Below, piece by piece: positions 5,616 through 7,589 of a stretch of DNA of 7,589 bases. This DNA is from Tannerella sp. (GTDB taxonomy: Bacteria; Bacteroidota; Bacteroidia; Bacteroidales; Tannerellaceae). The position numbers were made by a program, and so were the translations under genes. The stretch covers positions 1 through 7,589 of the forward strand of contig JAISWC010000090.1 of assembly GCA_031271245.1 (NCBI GenBank), given 5' to 3'. Every line of letters starts with the position of its first letter. The stretch's first letter is position 1. The notes below the pieces were generated by a model that ran no database searches, was not told the DNA's origin, and saw only the letters and a program-made list of their open reading frames with translations.

Positions 5616-6836
5616 TCAAGGCGCTTTTTCGTTCAGTGGCTGTTCCCGCATTTCGTAATCCGGGTATAACAAATACTTCCTGCGCGTTTCCCGGTAACGT
5701 TCCAGGTCGGGCTGCCAGGCGGCGCGTATTTCCCTTTCGGTATATCCGGACAGAATCTGCATTCTTAACGCTTTGGTTCCGGCCAGCAGATCAAACCAGC
5801 GGGCATGAGTAAAGAACGGTTTGCTGTCTTTTCCCAGGCGGCGGTAAAAGTCGAGGAGAAATTGCAGGGTCAATCCGCCCCCGAAAGGCTCGTTGCGCAG
5901 ATCTGTGCCATAACAAAGCCGGTCTTTGTGCACGGGGTTGCTGTCAAGTCCGGCAATCGCGACCGGCGTAAAGGTAAAATCTCCGGCTTCGGGATTCGGA
6001 CAGCCCAGCGCCTGAAAGGGGAAATACGTCCCGCGTCCCACGCTGATATCCGTCCCTTCGAACAGGCACAGGGACGGATACAGGCGGATCGCCTGTTCGT
6101 TCGGAAGGTTGGGCGACGGCCTGACCGGCAGACGGTAAGGATCGCCGTGGCGCCAGTTTTCCATCCGGACGACGGTGAGTCGGCAGCGCCGGCCGCCCTG
6201 CAACCATCCTTCTCCGTTGATCATCATCGCCAGTTCGCCGACTGTCAGTCCGTGCAACAGCGGGATCGGATGAATACCTACAAAAGATCTGTATCCCGGT
6301 TGCCGTACCGGGCCGTCGACGTAATCGTTCGGGTTGGGGCGATCCAGCACGACGAAGGCAATCTCCTGTTCGGCGCAGGCTTCCATAAGGTAGTGCATGG
6401 TGCTGATGTAGGTATAAAAACGCGCCCCGACATCCTGCATGTCGAAGACAATCATATCCAGACCGGAAAGCTCTGTCGCCGCCGGTTTGAATCGTTTGCC
6501 GTAAAGCGAAACGACCGGAATGCCGGTTGACGCATCGAGATGGTTTTTCACACGGGCGCCGGCGTCTTCCGTTCCGCGGAAACCGTGTTCGGGTGCGAAA
6601 ATCCGCTTCACTTCCACCTCCTGCGCCAGCAATGCATCCAGCAAGTGGGTATTCGTCCGGACAAGGATGGAAGTCTGATTGACCGCCAGTCCCACCCGTT
6701 TCCCGCCCGTCAGCAGGAGGAGCGTGTCCATGCGTTCCGCACCCACGGTCACATCATGGGGCGTCTGTGCCCCGGTCGCCCGTGAAAACAACTGGAGCAC
6801 AAGCATAAAAAGAAAGGAAATCGTATATCTGTTCAT
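5616..6836 (-). CDS. namZ: DUF1343 / NamZ-type exo-beta-N-acetylmuramidase (GH171)
   Basis: A 406-residue secreted protein, full length for the family. Characterised NamZ enzymes remove MurNAc from the non-reducing end of peptidoglycan glycan fragments, feeding MurNAc recycling. A Sec signal peptide is evident: MNR, then a hydrophobic core (about 4-17) and a likely cut after TGA at Ala23. Conserved blocks are VGLAVNQTS (48-56), FAPEHGFRG (80-88; Glu83 and His84 are active-site candidates), SLYGK (110-114), FDMQDVGARFYTYISTM (131-147), DRPNP (165-169), LLHGLTVGELAMMING (193-208) and EGTDISVGRGT further on. The ATG at 6836 has AAGG 8 nt upstream, a possible Shine-Dalgarno site. It is the first gene of a two-gene unit with the M23 endopeptidase. 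The family is certain; muramidase activity is inferred from characterised homologues. Confidence 0.93.
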   Translation of the reverse strand: MNRYTISFLFMLVLQLFSRATGAQTPHDVTVGAERMDTLLLLTGGKRVGLAVNQTSILVRTNTHLLDALLAQEVEVKRIFAPEHGFRGTEDAGARVKNHLDASTGIPVVSLYGKRFKPAATELSGLDMIVFDMQDVGARFYTYISTMHYLMEACAEQEIAFVVLDRPNPNDYVDGPVRQPGYRSFVGIHPIPLLHGLTVGELAMMINGEGWLQGGRRCRLTVVRMENWRHGDPYRLPVRPSPNLPNEQAIRLYPSLCLFEGTDISVGRGTYFPFQALGCPNPEAGDFTFTPVAIAGLDSNPVHKDRLCYGTDLRNEPFGGGLTLQFLLDFYRRLGKDSKPFFTHARWFDLLAGTKALRMQILSGYTEREIRAAWQPDLERYRETRRKYLLYPDYEMREQPLNEKAP

Positions 6837-6843
6837 TCTCGTT

Positions 6844-6858
6844 GCCTTGTTTCAAGGC
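6844..6858 (-). promoter_or_regulatory. Small perfect hairpin at the namZ transcription/translation start
   Basis: GCCTTG and CAAGGC flank three bases, a perfect 6-bp stem. On the minus strand the second arm contains AAGG (6848-6845), the only Shine-Dalgarno-like stretch before the namZ ATG. The predicted transcription start lies inside the first arm, so the element may be an operator-like palindrome over +1. It would mask the ribosome site only if the transcript starts slightly further upstream. It may also be chance. Confidence 0.3.
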
Positions 6859-6859
6859 G

Positions 6860-6891
6860 TAAATATACGGGGAATTTTTCGTGCAGACAAT
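6860..6891 (-). promoter_or_regulatory. Promoter of the namZ-M23 operon (-33/-7 pair)
   Basis: On the minus strand ATTG (6891-6888) is followed after 20 bp by TATATTTA (6867-6860). These match the Bacteroidota -33 TTTG and -7 TAnnTTTG elements with one mismatch each, at the canonical 19-21 bp spacing. The start site would fall near 6855-6856, about 19 nt before the namZ ATG. This is the only promoter in the window where a -33 candidate is correctly spaced. Confidence 0.5.
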
Positions 6892-7065
6892 AATCGGGAT
6901 ATACACGGGTGCATTAGACTGCGTCGATTTTCAATTCAGATGGTCGCACCGACTATCCTAACCCTTGTTTTCGGCAAGTTCCCTTCGTAGCCTGCGAGGC
7001 CTCTCCCCCGCTTCCCTTATTGTTTCATTCACAGGACGCTGAAACGGGAGCCATAAATTCGCCGC
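6892..7065. other. Gene-free spacer without recognisable gene
   Basis: No reading frame here has family-like content, and no tRNA, riboswitch or CRISPR pattern is visible. Two small potential hairpins occur. One is at 6939-6957 (8-bp stem with one G-U pair, loop CAC). The other is at 7022-7045 (GTTTCA/TGAAAC around 12 bases). Neither is followed by a T-run that would make it a strong terminator. The stretch 6985-7020 is pyrimidine- and GC-rich on the plus strand. Confidence 0.5.
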
Positions 7066-7227
7066 TTAGGAGCTGTCAGGAAATAAACGGTACAAATTGA
7101 CGGGAGATGTTTTTTGCCGTACAAAGACTGAAAATGTGCACATACCGGGGTATGTAATCATTTTCAGGATGCAGTACGGCGAAAAACAGACCCGTAAATG
7201 TATCGTTTATTGCCGGACAGCTCCTTA
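7066..7227. mobile_element. 158-bp imperfect palindrome with TTA flanks: MITE-like element
   Basis: Nearly the whole interval folds on itself. The outer arms 7068-7094 and 7199-7225 pair over 27 positions with two mismatches and one G-T; the outermost 10 bp, AGGAGCTGTC and GACAGCTCCT, are exact. Inside, CGGG/CCCG (7101-7104 with 7191-7194), T-run plus GCCGTAC (7110-7122) with GTACGGC plus A-run (7174-7186), CTGAAAATG with CATTTTCAG (7128-7136 with 7159-7167), and ACATACC/GGTATGT around a GG loop (7147-7148) continue the stem. If the termini are taken as GGAGCTGTC and its complement, both ends are flanked by TTA (7066-7068 and 7225-7227), a possible 3-bp target duplication of the TNA kind known for some IS5-group elements. 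No transposase frame fits inside, so it would be non-autonomous. An alternative is a structured RNA or transcription barrier downstream of the TIM-barrel gene. Confidence 0.6.
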
Positions 7228-7589
7228 CTTCGCTTTTGTCCAGGAGTATTTGGCCAGGAAATCGAAATCTCTTTTACATGACGCATAGATGTCGCCTTCT
7301 GTTTCCTGCTCGACGGTCAGGTCTTCCAGTCCGTAGGATGCGGCCTGTTCGAACAGTGCGTCGTAAGGCACATCGCCCAGTCCTACTTCCGTGTAGCCCT
7401 GTCCTTTCTTGAAATCGGAAGCGTGCCACGAAAGAAAGCGACCCGGGTAGTTCCGCAGATAGGCCAGGATGTCTCCGCCTCCGTTTACCGCGTGTCCCAG
7501 GTCCATCTGGAAAAAGACCAGGCCGGGGTCGGTATTCCGGAGCAGCAGGTCGTAGATCACTTCGCCGTCCACCTGTTTAAATTCCGAGT
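7225..7589 (-). CDS. Sugar phosphate isomerase/epimerase-like TIM barrel (AP_endonuc_2 fold), N-terminus beyond window
   Basis: The frame is open from the right edge to a TAA at 7227-7225, so the last 120 residues of a longer protein (family usually about 270-310) are visible. The GTG at 7572 is internal, because coding sequence (SEFKQ) continues upstream of it. Features typical of xylose-isomerase-like TIM barrels are FFQMDLGHAVNGGGD (Asp29 and His32 of the visible part), FLSWHASDFKKG (His55, Asp58), EVGLGDVPYDALF, and TVEQET (Glu93/Glu95). The Asp, His and Glu correspond to the divalent metal site. Bacteroidota carry many secreted paralogues acting on sugars or oxidised glycosides, but the signal region is outside the window, so location and substrate are open. 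The stop codon coincides with the right TTA flank of the palindromic element. It lies upstream of namZ on the same strand but is separated from it by about 390 bp. Confidence 0.87.
   Translation of the reverse strand, partial: SEFKQVDGEVIYDLLLRNTDPGLVFFQMDLGHAVNGGGDILAYLRNYPGRFLSWHASDFKKGQGYTEVGLGDVPYDALFEQAASYGLEDLTVEQETEGDIYASCKRDFDFLAKYSWTKAK

Noticed and set aside
6939..6957. Hairpin considered as a terminator
   Set aside because: The stem is 8 bp with no following T-run on either strand. It also lies upstream of the namZ promoter, where a terminator would be at best for the distant TIM-barrel gene.
6895..7020. Possible group II intron remnant (GTGCGACC on the minus strand near 6945-6952)
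   Set aside because: The 5' GTGYG-like match is short and also explained by the small hairpin. No domain V-like hairpin or maturase sequence was found, so there is no support beyond coincidence.
7097..7288. Small plus-strand open frame of 63 codons
   Set aside because: It runs through the palindromic element and into the antisense of the TIM-barrel gene. Its composition reflects the inverted repeat and there is no family signal.

Overview
The window reads as chromosomal DNA of a Bacteroidales-type bacterium (phylum Bacteroidota) with a fairly high GC content. Three intergenic gaps carry exact TAnnTTTG boxes, the -7 element of the Bacteroidota housekeeping sigma factor, and a fourth carries a one-mismatch version. 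Clear Shine-Dalgarno sites are mostly absent. The gene families fit too: a NamZ/DUF1343 muramidase, an OapA-like M23 peptidase with an HLD motif, and a Bacteroidota-style CDP-alcohol phosphatidyltransferase. The genus cannot be fixed from the sequence alone.

Left part (1-1553): a 5' fragment of an unrecognised gene on the minus strand and a MalY/PatB-type PLP C-S lyase on the plus strand diverge from a 94-bp gap. The gap has a -7 box for each direction, and the plus-strand box lies so close to its ATG that the mRNA is probably leaderless. The lyase gene converges on the next operon. The short space between them is occupied by a 14-bp inverted repeat that also forms the 3' end of the facing gene.

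Middle part (1608-4180, minus strand): a compact three-gene operon with its own -7 box, in the order ATP-grasp enzyme, CDP-alcohol phosphatidyltransferase, HAD hydrolase. This set (an ATP-using ligase or kinase, a membrane enzyme that attaches a head group to a CDP-activated lipid, and a phosphatase-fold protein) could be a phospholipid head-group pathway. That is inference. Two of the three proteins deviate at a classically catalytic Asp.

Right-middle part (4191-6891, minus strand): a two-gene operon for peptidoglycan breakdown. A secreted DUF1343/NamZ exo-N-acetylmuramidase is followed after 3 nt by a probable lipoprotein M23 endopeptidase. A recognisable promoter precedes namZ.

Right end (6892-7589): a gene-free stretch of about 390 bp, then the 3' part of a xylose-isomerase-like TIM-barrel sugar isomerase/epimerase on the minus strand. 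The gene-free stretch ends in a striking imperfect palindrome of about 158 bp flanked by TTA on both sides. It looks like a MITE or other non-autonomous palindromic element whose right boundary is the stop codon of the TIM-barrel gene.
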